Below, in pieces: positions 24,181 through 33,123 of a stretch of 38,557 nt of DNA. The stretch is from Deltaproteobacteria bacterium (GTDB lineage: Bacteria; Desulfobacterota; GWC2-55-46; S146-80), in the NCBI GenBank assembly GCA_015492305.1, contig WGFJ01000102.1:1-38557 (forward strand). Direction: 5' to 3'. The first letter of the stretch is position 1, and every line of letters begins with the position of its first letter. The position numbers were made by a program, and so were the translations under genes. A model generated the notes under the pieces. That model had not been told where the DNA came from and did no database searches. It worked only from the letters and a program-made list of their open reading frames with translations.

Positions 24181-24662
24181 AGAACCGTTTCCCCAACAAC
24201 ATACTCTTTACCACTGCCGATAGCGTTATAAACTGGGCCAGAAAGTCCGCCCTCTGGCCAGAGACCTTTGGGATAGCCTGCTGCGCCATCGAGATGATAG
24301 CAACGGGCTGTTCCAGGTACGATCTTGATCGTTTCGGCATCATCTTCAGGCCCTCTCCGAGGCAGTCCGATGTGATGGTCATTGCAGGGACGGTGACAAA
24401 GAAGTTTGCCCCCATTGTGAAGCTGCTTTACGACCAGATGCCAGAGCCCAGGTGGGTCCTGGCCATGGGGACATGCGCCATCTCTGGCGGGGTGTATAAC
24501 ACCTATGCCGTTGTGCAGGGGTCGGAGCTCATCGTTCCGGTGGATGTCTTTGTGCCAGGCTGTCCGCCAAGGCCTGATGCCCTTATGCACGGCTTCCTCC
24601 TCCTCCAGGAGAAGATCAAGCGCTACAGGGTCCTGAGGAGGAAGGAGGAGGCTGGAGGCTGA
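24168..24662 (+). CDS. nuoB: NADH-quinone oxidoreductase subunit B
   Basis: This 164-residue subunit carries the terminal [4Fe-4S] cluster N2 that reduces quinone. Its ligands are visible as Cys38-Cys39 (IACCAIEM), Cys103 (GTCAISGG) and Cys132 (PGCPPRP). It sits in the hydrophilic arm at the junction with the membrane arm, against NuoD. The ATG at 24168, inside the nuoA 3' end, matches the family's usual N-terminus; an upstream GTG at 24147 would add residues encoded within nuoA. nuoC begins one base after its stop codon. Confidence 0.97.
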   Translation: MGILENRFPNNILFTTADSVINWARKSALWPETFGIACCAIEMIATGCSRYDLDRFGIIFRPSPRQSDVMVIAGTVTKKFAPIVKLLYDQMPEPRWVLAMGTCAISGGVYNTYAVVQGSELIVPVDVFVPGCPPRPDALMHGFLLLQEKIKRYRVLRRKEEAGG

Positions 24663-24663
24663 G

Positions 24664-25158
24664 ATGGAAGAGCCCATCTTCTGCAGGAAGCTCAGGGAGC
24701 GCTTTGGAGAGGAGATAGTGGACTCTTATGAGTCTTACGGGATGCATACCTTTGTGGTGAAGAAGGAGAGGATCGTTGATATCTGCAGGTTCCTCAAGGA
24801 GGATCCTGATCTCAGATTCAACTACCTTTCAGATATATGCGGGGTTGACTACCACCCTGAAAGGCCAAGGTTTGAGGTGGTCTACCACCTCTACTCCATC
24901 CCTTTCAAGTACCGGTTGCGGTTGAAGTGCAAGGTGGATGAGGGGGAGGCGGTCCCCTCTGTTACCCCTGTATGGAAGACCGCCAACTGGCACGAGAGGG
25001 AAGCCTACGATATGTTCGGTATAACCTTCGATGGCCATCCCGATCTCAGGAGGATCTACCTCTGGGAGGGCTTTGAGGGGTATCCATTGAGGAAAGACTT
25101 CCCCCTGAGGGGCTACAGGGACGAGTACAACCCCTTTGGCGAGGAGAAGAAGGACTGA
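24664..25158 (+). CDS. nuoC: NADH-quinone oxidoreductase subunit C
   Basis: This 164-residue subunit of the complex I hydrophilic arm is recognised by the central LSDICGVDY strand, the YHLYSIPFKYRLRLK segment, and the family signature TANWHEREAYDMFGITFDGHPDLRRIYL with EGYPLRKDFPL after it. It is a separate protein here, not fused to NuoD as in E. coli. It packs against NuoB and NuoD and carries no cofactor. Its stop lies one base before the nuoD ATG. Confidence 0.96.
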   Translation: MEEPIFCRKLRERFGEEIVDSYESYGMHTFVVKKERIVDICRFLKEDPDLRFNYLSDICGVDYHPERPRFEVVYHLYSIPFKYRLRLKCKVDEGEAVPSVTPVWKTANWHEREAYDMFGITFDGHPDLRRIYLWEGFEGYPLRKDFPLRGYRDEYNPFGEEKKD

Positions 25159-25159
25159 T

Positions 25160-26374
25160 ATGGCCGAGTACACGGTCCTCAAGAGCACGAAGGAAGGTGA
25201 TATAGAGACAAAGGAACTCCTCCTCAACCTCGGTCCCCAGCACCCGAGCACCCACGGGGTCCTGAGGATCATCCTCAAGCTTGAGGGTGAGAGGATTGTG
25301 GATGTGGATACCGTGGTGGGCTATCTCCACAGGGGGACGGAAAAGCTTGCCGAAAGTTTCACCTATACCCAGATCATCCCCCTTACCGATCGTCTCGACT
25401 ACCTGTGTCAGCCCTCAAACAACCTTGCCTATGTGAGGGCAGTTGAAAAGCTCCTTGGCATAGAGGCCCCTGAAAGGGCCCAGTACATAAGGGTGATGCT
25501 TGCTGAGTTTGCGAGGATCTCCGGTCATCTCCTCATCTCCGGAGCCGTCCCCATGGACCTTGGTGCCATGACGGTCCTCCTCTACACCATGAGGGAGAGG
25601 GAGATGGTCATGGACATCCTGGAGATGATCACAGGGGCAAGGATGCATGTTTCCTTCCTGAGGGTTGGGGGGGTGAGGGAGGATCTCCCTCCCGGTGCAA
25701 AGGAGAAGATAAAGGAGTTCTGCAGGATCTTTCCCCAGAGGATAGACGACTACGAGAGGCTTGTCGGTGAGAACAGGATGTTCCTGAGAAGGACAAAGGG
25801 CATCGGGGTAATAACCGCTGAGGAGGCCATAGACCTTGGCCTTGGTGGGCCCAACCTCAGGGCCTCTGGCGTGAGCTGGGACATGAGGCGCGACAACCCC
25901 TATGAGGTCTATGACAGGCTTAACTTCGAGGTCATCGTGAGGGAGAACGGTGATGTATACGACAGGTGGAAGTGCCGCATAGACGAGATGAGGGAGAGTG
26001 TGAAGATCATAGAACAGTGCATAGATCAGATGCCAGATGGTCCTGTCAAGGTTGACATGCCGGAGATAGCCTTCCCGGCAGACAAGGGCAAGGTCCAGTC
26101 ATCCATGGAGGCCCTTATCCACCACTTCAAGCTTGCCTCTCAGGGTTTCAAAGTCCCGAAGGGTGAGGTCTATGCAAGCATAGAGGCCCCCAAAGGGGAG
26201 CTCGGTTTCTACATAATAAGTGATGGAAGCGAAAGGCCCTTCCGGGTGAAGGTGAGGGCCCCTTCCTTTGTGAACCTCCAGGCCCTGAAGCTCATGGCCG
26301 AAAGGGGCTACCTTGCGGATATGATAGCCATGATCGGAAGCCTCGATCCTGTTATGGCAGAGGTGGATAAGTGA
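25160..26374 (+). CDS. nuoD: NADH-quinone oxidoreductase subunit D
   Basis: This 404-residue subunit, related to the large subunit of [NiFe] hydrogenases, forms the quinone-binding cavity with NuoB. Signatures include LNLGPQHPSTHGVLRIILKLEGE, the YLHRGTEKLAE block, TDRLDYL, and a C-terminal GELGFYIISDGSERPFRVKVRAPSFVNLQAL. Hydrogenase nickel-ligand cysteines are absent, as expected for complex I. The ATG at 25160 starts one base after the nuoC stop; an in-frame start 8 codons earlier lies inside nuoC. nuoE follows with a GTGA overlap. Confidence 0.97.
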   Translation: MAEYTVLKSTKEGDIETKELLLNLGPQHPSTHGVLRIILKLEGERIVDVDTVVGYLHRGTEKLAESFTYTQIIPLTDRLDYLCQPSNNLAYVRAVEKLLGIEAPERAQYIRVMLAEFARISGHLLISGAVPMDLGAMTVLLYTMREREMVMDILEMITGARMHVSFLRVGGVREDLPPGAKEKIKEFCRIFPQRIDDYERLVGENRMFLRRTKGIGVITAEEAIDLGLGGPNLRASGVSWDMRRDNPYEVYDRLNFEVIVRENGDVYDRWKCRIDEMRESVKIIEQCIDQMPDGPVKVDMPEIAFPADKGKVQSSMEALIHHFKLASQGFKVPKGEVYASIEAPKGELGFYIISDGSERPFRVKVRAPSFVNLQALKLMAERGYLADMIAMIGSLDPVMAEVDK

Positions 26375-26841
26375 AGGATCTCAGGGAGAAGATAAGGGAG
26401 ATCTCAAAGAGGTACCCTGATATGAGGTCTGCCATCATGCCTGCCCTGTACCTTGCCCAGGAGAAGTACGGGTACCTTACAAGGGAGGCCATGGAGGAGG
26501 TGGCAGAGATCCTGGGTATCCCGCCTGTTGCCGTTTACGAGGTGGCCACCTTCTACACCATGTACAACAAGGAGCCTGTCGGTAAGTACCACATACAGGT
26601 CTGCACCAATGTGTCGTGCATGCTCCTTGGTGCAGAGACCCTTGTGGATCATCTCAGGAAGAGGCTCGGGATAGATGTGGGTGAGACAACGAAGGATGGT
26701 CTCTTCACCCTCAGCACCGTCGAGTGTCTGGGCTCATGTGGCACCGCACCTGTGATGCAGATAAACGATACCTACTATGAGGACCTTACAAAGGAAAAGG
26801 TGGATGAGATCATAAAGACCCTGAAGGAGGAGGCCTCCTGA
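26371..26841 (+). CDS. nuoE: NADH-quinone oxidoreductase subunit E
   Basis: This 156-residue thioredoxin-fold subunit holds the [2Fe-2S] cluster N1a. The ligands appear as CTNVSC (C-x4-C) and CLGSC (C-x3-C) in the second half. The N-terminal helical part contains SAIMPALYLAQEKYGYLT and the VYEVATFYTMYNKEPVGKYHI stretch typical of the family. Translation starts at GTG, overlapping the nuoD stop by four bases. With NuoF and NuoG it makes the NADH-oxidising module. Confidence 0.96.
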   Translation: MKDLREKIREISKRYPDMRSAIMPALYLAQEKYGYLTREAMEEVAEILGIPPVAVYEVATFYTMYNKEPVGKYHIQVCTNVSCMLLGAETLVDHLRKRLGIDVGETTKDGLFTLSTVECLGSCGTAPVMQINDTYYEDLTKEKVDEIIKTLKEEAS

Positions 26842-26842
26842 G

Positions 26843-28108
26843 ATGTTTGAGAAGGTCCTGCTGAAGAATGCGGACAAGCCGGAATCCCACAGGATAAAGA
26901 CCTATCTCAAAGGCGGTGGTTACGAGGCCCTCAAGAAGGTCCTGAAGGGGTATCAGCCCGATCAGGTAATCCAGATAGTGAAGGACTCCAACCTCAGGGG
27001 AAGGGGTGGTGCCGGCTTCCCCACAGGCCTCAAGTGGGGGTTTGTGCCCAAGGACCCGACTGTGCCGAAGTACCTTTGCTGCAATGCCGATGAGGGCGAG
27101 CCAGGCACCTTTAAGGACAGGCAGATCATAGAGAAGGATCCCCATCAGCTCATTGAGGGTATGGCGATAGCGGCATATGCAATAGGGGCCAACAAGGCCT
27201 TCATCTACATAAGGGGCGAGTTTGCCTTCGGTGCAAGGAGGCTCGAAGAGGCCATTGCCGAGGCCTATGAAAAGGGCTTCCTTGGCAGGGACATCCTTGG
27301 ATCAGGGTTTGACCTGGACATAACCGTGCACAGAGGTGCCGGTGCCTACATATGCGGTGAGGAGACGGCCCTCATAGAGTCCCTGGAGGGTGACAGGGGA
27401 CAGCCCAGGTTCAAGCCTCCCTTCCCTGCGGTGAAGGGCCTTTACAACTCCCCGACGGTGGTGAACAACGTGGAGACCCTCTCCTGTGTTCCCCACATAA
27501 TCCTGAAGGGGGCCGACTGGTTCAGGGGCATAGGGCCTGAGAAGAGCCCGGGTCCGAAGCTCTTCTGCCTGAGCGGCCATGTGAAAAGGCCTGGCGTCTA
27601 TGAGCTCCCCATGGGCATATCCCTGAGGGATCTTGTGGAGGAGTACGGCGGTGGAACCCGCTCGGGCAGGAAGGTAAAGGCGGTGATACCCGGCGGTGTC
27701 TCTGCCCCCATGCTCCCGGAGAGCAGGATAGATGTGGACATGGACTTTGACTCCCTTGCACAGGCAGGAACCATGCTCGGTTCCGGTGGGGTTATAGTCA
27801 TGGATGAGTCCACCTGCATCGTCAAGGTGGCAAAGAGGATAATAGAGTTCTTCCATCATGAGTCATGCGGCAAGTGCACACCCTGCAGGGAGGGTCTTGA
27901 CTGGATAGACAAGATCATGAAGCGCCTTGAAGGCGGGAATGGAAGGAAGGGGGATGTGGAGTTGCTTGAGGACCTCTGCAACAACATCTTCGGGAAGACC
28001 TTCTGCCCCCTTGGGGATGGGGCTGTAATGGCCCTCAGGGGGGCTATCAACCACTTCAGGGATGAGTTTGAATACCACATAGAAAAAAGGACCTGTATGG
28101 TGGCGTGA
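26843..28108 (+). CDS. nuoF: NADH-quinone oxidoreductase subunit F (NADH/FMN-binding)
   Basis: This 421-residue subunit oxidises NADH with FMN and passes electrons to cluster N3. The nucleotide-binding glycine loop is GRGGAGFPTGLKWGF near residues 53-67, the FMN region includes CNADEGEPGTFKDR and GAGAYICGEETALIESLEG, and the N3 cluster ligands are in ESCGKCTPCREG with a later Cys (TFCPLGDG). All key parts are present and the length is normal. It starts one base after the nuoE stop and ends one base before nuoG. Confidence 0.97.
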   Translation: MFEKVLLKNADKPESHRIKTYLKGGGYEALKKVLKGYQPDQVIQIVKDSNLRGRGGAGFPTGLKWGFVPKDPTVPKYLCCNADEGEPGTFKDRQIIEKDPHQLIEGMAIAAYAIGANKAFIYIRGEFAFGARRLEEAIAEAYEKGFLGRDILGSGFDLDITVHRGAGAYICGEETALIESLEGDRGQPRFKPPFPAVKGLYNSPTVVNNVETLSCVPHIILKGADWFRGIGPEKSPGPKLFCLSGHVKRPGVYELPMGISLRDLVEEYGGGTRSGRKVKAVIPGGVSAPMLPESRIDVDMDFDSLAQAGTMLGSGGVIVMDESTCIVKVAKRIIEFFHHESCGKCTPCREGLDWIDKIMKRLEGGNGRKGDVELLEDLCNNIFGKTFCPLGDGAVMALRGAINHFRDEFEYHIEKRTCMVA

Positions 28109-28109
28109 G

Positions 28110-30569
28110 ATGGCTACGGTAACCATAGACGGAAAGACCATCACTGTAGAGGACGGGACCCTTATCCTCGATGCCGCAAGGAGCCTTGGCATAGAGATCC
28201 CCACCTTCTGCTACCAGGCAAAGCTCTCAAGGCTTGCCTCCTGCAGGCTTTGCCTCGTGGAGATAGAGGGCCAGAAGAAGCTCCAGCCCTCCTGTGCTAC
28301 ACCGGTCCTTGATGGTATGGTTATACATACCCAGTCGCCTGCCGTTGTGACGGCAAGGAGGGCCATGCTCGAGTTCCTCCTGGCAAACCACCCTCTTGAC
28401 TGCCCCGTCTGCGACAAGGGTGGGGAGTGCGAGCTCCAGGATAAGGTCTTTGCCTTTGGCCCCAGGGAGGGAAGGTTTACCGAGTGGAAGAGGACCTTCC
28501 ATTCAAAGGATTATGTCCTCAGCCCTGTCATCATAAAGAATGCCAACAGGTGCGTCCAGTGTCAGAGGTGCGTCAGGATATGTGAGGAGATCGTCGGGGC
28601 CTCTGCCCTCGGTTCCATAGGAAGGGGCGTGAAGACAGAGGAGACAAGCTTTATGAGGGCCTGGCTCAACTGCGACCACTGCGGAAACTGCATCGAGGTC
28701 TGCCCCGTGGGGTCCCTTATGAGTCTCCCTTACAGGTACAAGGCAAGGCCATGGGACCTCAAGGAGGTCGATACGGTCTGCCCCTATTGCGGCACTGGCT
28801 GCACACTTACCGTGGGTCTGAGGGATGGCCAGTTGCTTCGGGTAAGATCCAGGAGGCAGACAGGTGTAAATGAGGAGACCCTCTGTGTGAAGGGGAGGTT
28901 CGGCCTTGACTTTGTGGTCCACGAAGACAGGATAAAGAGGCCCATGATAAGGAAGAACGATGTCCTTGTCCCTGTATCATGGAGGGAGGTGTCAAACTAC
29001 CTGAAGGAGAGGCTCTTGCCCCTGAAGGGGAAGGGTGATTCCGTCGGTGGCCTCCTTTCTGCCCAGATGACAAACGAGGAGATCTACACCTTCCAGAAGC
29101 TATTCAGGGAGGTTTTCGGTAGCAACAATATCGATTCCTCTTCAAGGTGGCCTGTTGCCAGTGAGGGGGATTTTTACCCCGCCCTCCTTGATCTCATCAG
29201 CACCGGGATCTACAGGGGGAACCTCAGGGAGTTCCTCTCGGCAGACACATTGCTTGTGGCAGGCAGTAATCTGACCGATGAGAACCCGGTTACAGAATAT
29301 GCTGTGAGGTATACCCTCTCGGTCCTCCCCCTTCACCTCTTCATCCTCTCATCAAGGCCCTCAAGGCTCGATAAGGCGGCAAAGGGGGTGAAGAGGTACA
29401 TCCCTGGCAGGGAGGTGAGGATCCTTGCCTCTGTCCTTAAAGAGGTGATGAAGGCCCATGAGGAGGATCTGAAGAGGACCTTCGGGGATGTGGGTGAGGT
29501 GATTCAGGGTGAGGTCATTGAGGATGACTTTGTAAGGGCCCTGTCTTCAAGGCTTCTGGGTTCCCGGAGGATATCCATCCTGGTAGGTACTGATCTGCTC
29601 AGGTCCCCCCTTGCTGTGGACGCCTTCAGGGTCATATCAAACCTCATCAAGGTCTTGAGGGCTGCGGGCAAGGAGTGTGGTCTTCAGTTCCTCTTTGACA
29701 GGTCCAATCAGATGGGTGCCATTGATATGGGGGCCTTCCCCAGGGATGGGGGCATGGGCTTTGGCTCCCTTCTGGAGGCCTCAAGGGATGGAAGGATCTC
29801 CTTCCTCTATGTCCTTGGTGAGGACCCGGTCCTCAACTATCCTGATGGAAGGCTTGTCAGAGAGGCCCTCTCACAGGTCGGCCTCCTCCTCGTCCAGGAT
29901 GCCTTCATGACGGAGACGGCAAGGATGGCCCATGTGGTCCTTCCAGGTGCCACCTTTGCGGAGAAGGATGGTACCTTCACGAGCAACGAGGGAAGGGTTC
30001 AGAGGGTGAGGGCCTTCTACAACCCACCCTTTGAGGCAAGGAGGGATCTGGAGATCATCTCCCACATAGCCTCCCTCCTCGGGGTGGATCTCGAAACAGA
30101 CCCTTCCTCCATATTCGCCGAGATAAAGGATTTGATATCCCCTTACAGGGGTGTGGACTACGAGGGGCTCGGTGATAATGGCCTCTTCACAGGCCATGAG
30201 AAAGGGGTCGATAAAGGGCTTCACCCTGTGGCCATAAGGGATGTGGCCCTTGAAGGATGGGGCTTTATCACCGGCAATCACCTATATCACTCTGGCTATC
30301 TCTCCCAGAGGTCAAGGCTTCTTGGAAGCCTCATAGATGCGCCTTTCCTTGAGATAGGCAAGGAAGGGGCTGACTCCCTCGGGGTGAGGGAAGGTGACTC
30401 CGTGAAGGTAAGGCGTAATGGCCAGAGCATAGAGCTCAAGGTCAGGGTAAAGGAGGGGCTTCCTGAAGGGCTTCTCTTTATCCCTGAAAACTTCGGTTCC
30501 CTATCCATTAACAACCTTATGGAAAAGGGAGTCTATCCCTTCCCTGTGGAGGTGAGGAAAAATGGCTGA
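28110..30569 (+). CDS. nuoG: NADH-quinone oxidoreductase subunit G
   Basis: This 819-residue subunit is the electron wire of complex I. The N-terminal [2Fe-2S] ferredoxin domain has C..., SCRLCLVEIEG and PSCATPV ligands. The His-Cys cluster follows in HPLDCPVCDKGGEC, then two ferredoxin motifs (CVQCQRCVRIC and CDHCGNCIEVCPVG). The N7 cluster signature C-x2-C-x3-C-x27-C begins at CPYCGTGC and ends at LCVKGRFG. The rest is a molybdopterin-oxidoreductase-like fold without an active-site function in complex I. N7 is present only in some bacterial enzymes. The stop overlaps the ATG of the CNB gene by 8 nt. Confidence 0.96.
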   Translation: MATVTIDGKTITVEDGTLILDAARSLGIEIPTFCYQAKLSRLASCRLCLVEIEGQKKLQPSCATPVLDGMVIHTQSPAVVTARRAMLEFLLANHPLDCPVCDKGGECELQDKVFAFGPREGRFTEWKRTFHSKDYVLSPVIIKNANRCVQCQRCVRICEEIVGASALGSIGRGVKTEETSFMRAWLNCDHCGNCIEVCPVGSLMSLPYRYKARPWDLKEVDTVCPYCGTGCTLTVGLRDGQLLRVRSRRQTGVNEETLCVKGRFGLDFVVHEDRIKRPMIRKNDVLVPVSWREVSNYLKERLLPLKGKGDSVGGLLSAQMTNEEIYTFQKLFREVFGSNNIDSSSRWPVASEGDFYPALLDLISTGIYRGNLREFLSADTLLVAGSNLTDENPVTEYAVRYTLSVLPLHLFILSSRPSRLDKAAKGVKRYIPGREVRILASVLKEVMKAHEEDLKRTFGDVGEVIQGEVIEDDFVRALSSRLLGSRRISILVGTDLLRSPLAVDAFRVISNLIKVLRAAGKECGLQFLFDRSNQMGAIDMGAFPRDGGMGFGSLLEASRDGRISFLYVLGEDPVLNYPDGRLVREALSQVGLLLVQDAFMTETARMAHVVLPGATFAEKDGTFTSNEGRVQRVRAFYNPPFEARRDLEIISHIASLLGVDLETDPSSIFAEIKDLISPYRGVDYEGLGDNGLFTGHEKGVDKGLHPVAIRDVALEGWGFITGNHLYHSGYLSQRSRLLGSLIDAPFLEIGKEGADSLGVREGDSVKVRRNGQSIELKVRVKEGLPEGLLFIPENFGSLSINNLMEKGVYPFPVEVRKNG

Positions 30570-31032
30570 CAAGAAGGTCTTGAGGGAGATCCCCTTCTTT
30601 CACGATCTAACGGATGAGGAATTCGAGGTCCTTGCCCCCATCCTGAAGAGGAAGGTCTACAAGGCAGGGGAGACCCTGTTCAAGGAGAACGAGGTGGGGC
30701 AGATCCTTTACATCATCTGCAAGGGGGAGGTGAAGGTCTGCAAAGAGGGGCCTGGAGGAGATCTCCAGACCATCACCCTCCTCAAGGATGGGGATATATG
30801 TGGAGAGATGTCCTTTCTTGATGGGAGGCCCCATTCTGCAACCATTGTGGCCCTTGTGGAAACAGAGGTCTATCTCTTGAGGAAGGAGGACTTCGACAAG
30901 CTCATACCCAACCATCCCTTCCTCATCTACAAGCTCATGAAGAACATCGTCTTCACCATCCATGCCATAGTGAGGGGTATGAATACACGGTACGTGGAGA
31001 TGATAAACTACATGTGGGGTAGGAGGCGTTAG
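30562..31032 (+). CDS. Cyclic nucleotide-binding-domain protein inside the nuo operon
   Basis: This 156-residue protein is a single CNB/CRP-type beta-roll: IPFFHDLTDEEFEVLAPI entry helices, KAGETLFKENEVGQILYIICKGEVKV strands, and the phosphate-binding cassette GEMSFLDGRPHSATIVA (81-97). C-terminal helices (about 110-156) end in a basic RRR, with no helix-turn-helix, so it is not a complete Crp/Fnr transcription factor. In the cassette His91 replaces the Arg that contacts the cyclic phosphate in E. coli CRP. The gene overlaps nuoG by 8 nt and its stop shares a base with the nuoH GTG. It has its own GGAGGTGAGG ribosome site, so it is made with complex I. A regulatory or assembly role is inferred only from position. 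Confidence 0.85.
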   Translation: MADKKVLREIPFFHDLTDEEFEVLAPILKRKVYKAGETLFKENEVGQILYIICKGEVKVCKEGPGGDLQTITLLKDGDICGEMSFLDGRPHSATIVALVETEVYLLRKEDFDKLIPNHPFLIYKLMKNIVFTIHAIVRGMNTRYVEMINYMWGRRR

Positions 31033-32015
31033 TGCTCGATCTATTTATGACCATATTCTTCATGATCATCAAGGTCATCGGGATCACCCTGATCCTCCTC
31101 CTTCTGCCCGTTCCTCTTACCTGGCTGGAAAGGAAGGTGGCCGGTCATATCCAGCAGAGGCTCGGTCCTATGAGGGTTGGCTGGCACGGCCTGCTCCAGC
31201 CCATCGCCGATGGCATAAAGCTCCTCACAAAGGAGGATAATATCCCCATATATGCCGATAAGACCCTCTTCAAGCTCGCACCCATAATATCCCTGATCCC
31301 TCCCTTCCTTGTCTTTGTGGCCGTGCCCTTTGGAGAGGATGTCACCCTCTTCGGGAGGAAGACGGGGCTCTACATCTCGGATATGAACATAGGGCTCCTT
31401 TACATCTTCGCAGTGGCAGGTCTTGAGGTCTATGGTGTCATACTCGGAGGCTGGGCCTCGAACAGCAAATACGCCCTCCTTGGAGGGCTCAGGTGCTGTG
31501 CCCAGCTCATAAGTTATGAGATACCCCTGGGTTTCTCTGTGATGGGGGTGATCATGCTTACAGGCTCTATGAGCCTTCTCGATATCGTTGAGGCCCAGTC
31601 CCAGATATGGAATGTTGTGTATCAGCCCATCGGTTTCTTCGTCTTCCTTGTGGCAGGTATTGCAGAGGCCCAGAGGATACCCTTTGACCTTGCAGAGGCA
31701 GAGGGTGACCTTGGTTCAGGCTACCATACAGAGTACAGCGGGATGAGGTTTGCCTTCTTCATGCTCACCGAGTACATAGTCATGCTGACCGTATCGGTCC
31801 TCATTGTGCTCCTCTTCTTCGGGGGATGGAATGGACCTTTCCTTCCTCCCATAGTGTGGTTCATCCTCAAGGTGGGCTTCTTTGTCTATCTCTTTATGTG
31901 GTTCAGGTTTACCTTCCCGAGGTACAGGTACGATCAGTTGATGAGCATTGGGTGGAAGGTGCTTCTGCCCCTTTCCCTTGCAAACATACTTATAACAGGC
32001 ATTTTCCTTGCATGA
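31032..32015 (+). CDS. nuoH: NADH-quinone oxidoreductase subunit H
   Basis: This 327-residue membrane subunit connects the quinone chamber to the pump modules, with about eight transmembrane helices. Family landmarks are LTWLERKVAGHIQQRLGPMRVGWHGLLQPIADGIKLLTKED, SYEIPLGFSVMGV, and AEAQRIPFDLAEAEGDLGSGYHTEYSGMRFAFFMLTEY, which includes the glutamates lining the quinone cavity. It starts at GTG, six bases after AGGAGG, and shares one base with the CNB gene stop. Confidence 0.97.
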   Translation: MLDLFMTIFFMIIKVIGITLILLLLPVPLTWLERKVAGHIQQRLGPMRVGWHGLLQPIADGIKLLTKEDNIPIYADKTLFKLAPIISLIPPFLVFVAVPFGEDVTLFGRKTGLYISDMNIGLLYIFAVAGLEVYGVILGGWASNSKYALLGGLRCCAQLISYEIPLGFSVMGVIMLTGSMSLLDIVEAQSQIWNVVYQPIGFFVFLVAGIAEAQRIPFDLAEAEGDLGSGYHTEYSGMRFAFFMLTEYIVMLTVSVLIVLLFFGGWNGPFLPPIVWFILKVGFFVYLFMWFRFTFPRYRYDQLMSIGWKVLLPLSLANILITGIFLA

Positions 32016-32022
32016 GGTGAGA

Positions 32023-32604
32023 ATGTACAGGGAGAACTGGCTTGAAAGACTGGAAAAGAGGTACAGGTGGATAGGGTTTACCCTTCTCCTTGATCTCATA
32101 GATGGTCTCTCCCTTACCCTGAGCTACCTCTTTTCGAAGACCATCACCATGCAGTATCCGGACAGGGAGAAGTGGATACCCTACCCGAGGTTCAGGGGTC
32201 ACCACTTCCTGAGGAAGTTTGAGAATGGAGACACCAAGTGTGTGGCCTGTGAACTGTGTGCCCGGATCTGCCCCTGCCAGTGTATAAAGGTTGTGCCTTA
32301 CGAGGATGAGAAGGGCAACAGACGCCCCCTTATATACGATGTGAACACGGCAAGGTGTCTTTTCTGCGGTCTCTGTGAGGATGCATGTCCTGTAGAGGCC
32401 ATAGCCCTTGGTCAGCACTACGAGTTTTCTGCCTATGATTCAAAGAAGTTGCTTGTAGGGAAGGATGTGTTGATGAAGATGCCAGGGAAGACAGAGGAGG
32501 GTGGAAAGGTTGTCAGGGCAAGGCTTGTGGCGGGAGAGAAGGTCTTTGCGGAGCCACAGGGCAAGGAAGGCTACCACTGGTGGAACAGGATAAGGAGGAG
32601 GTAG
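32023..32604 (+). CDS. nuoI: NADH-quinone oxidoreductase subunit I
   Basis: This 193-residue two-cluster ferredoxin subunit bridges NuoG to NuoB through clusters N6a and N6b. The two motifs are CVACELCARICPCQCI and CLFCGLCEDACPVEAIAL. An amphipathic N-terminal helix contacts the membrane arm. The ATG at 32023 sits directly after GAGGTGAGA; an in-frame TTG at 32008 would overlap nuoH and its ribosome site. Its stop (TAG) shares its G with the nuoJ GTG. Confidence 0.96.
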   Translation: MYRENWLERLEKRYRWIGFTLLLDLIDGLSLTLSYLFSKTITMQYPDREKWIPYPRFRGHHFLRKFENGDTKCVACELCARICPCQCIKVVPYEDEKGNRRPLIYDVNTARCLFCGLCEDACPVEAIALGQHYEFSAYDSKKLLVGKDVLMKMPGKTEEGGKVVRARLVAGEKVFAEPQGKEGYHWWNRIRRR

Positions 32605-33122
32605 TGGTTGAGGCTATAGCATTCTATGTCTTTGGTGGTCTTTCGGTCCTTACAGCCCTCCTTGTGATATTCCAGAGGGACCCTGTGAGGAGTGCCATCT
32701 ACCTTGTGGCCTGCTTCATACAGGTGGCTGCCCTCTTTGTCTTGCTCCGTTCTCCCTTCCTTGCTGCTGTCCAGGTGTTTGTTTATGTAGGTGCGGTGGT
32801 GGTCCTCTTCCTCTTTGTCATCATGGTCCTTGAGCTGAAGAAGGAGAGGTTTTCCGAGTACATCCACAGGGGCCAGAGGCCCTGGGCATTGTTCATTATC
32901 CCTGCCTTGATCGGGGAGGTGGGATACCTGGCGGTTAAGGGGAAGTCCAAGGCAAGTCTTGGCCCGTATTCAGAGGAGTTCCTCGTAAAGCAGGGAAGCA
33001 CTGAAAGCCTTGGAAAGGTCCTCTTTACAAAGTACATCTTCCCCTTTGAGGTTGTATCCCTTCTCCTCCTTGTTGCCCTGATGGGTGCAATAATCCTTAC
33101 CATGAAGAGGGGAAAGGAGTAG
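32604..33122 (+). CDS. nuoJ: NADH-quinone oxidoreductase subunit J
   Basis: This 172-residue membrane subunit has five predicted helices, including the conserved third helix region AVQVFVYVGAVVVLFLFVIMVLEL that takes part in coupling. The GTG at 32604 follows AAGGAGGAG and overlaps the nuoI stop by one base; an earlier in-frame GTG at 32580 would add hydrophilic residues read from within nuoI. The loop after helix 3 is charged, as usual. nuoK starts one base after the stop. Confidence 0.95.
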   Translation: MVEAIAFYVFGGLSVLTALLVIFQRDPVRSAIYLVACFIQVAALFVLLRSPFLAAVQVFVYVGAVVVLFLFVIMVLELKKERFSEYIHRGQRPWALFIIPALIGEVGYLAVKGKSKASLGPYSEEFLVKQGSTESLGKVLFTKYIFPFEVVSLLLLVALMGAIILTMKRGKE

Positions 33123-33123
33123 G

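Noticed and set aside
28110-30569. NuoG read as a formate dehydrogenase or other molybdoenzyme
   Set aside because: The N-terminal cluster set, N7 motif and position between nuoF and the membrane-arm genes identify it as NuoG.
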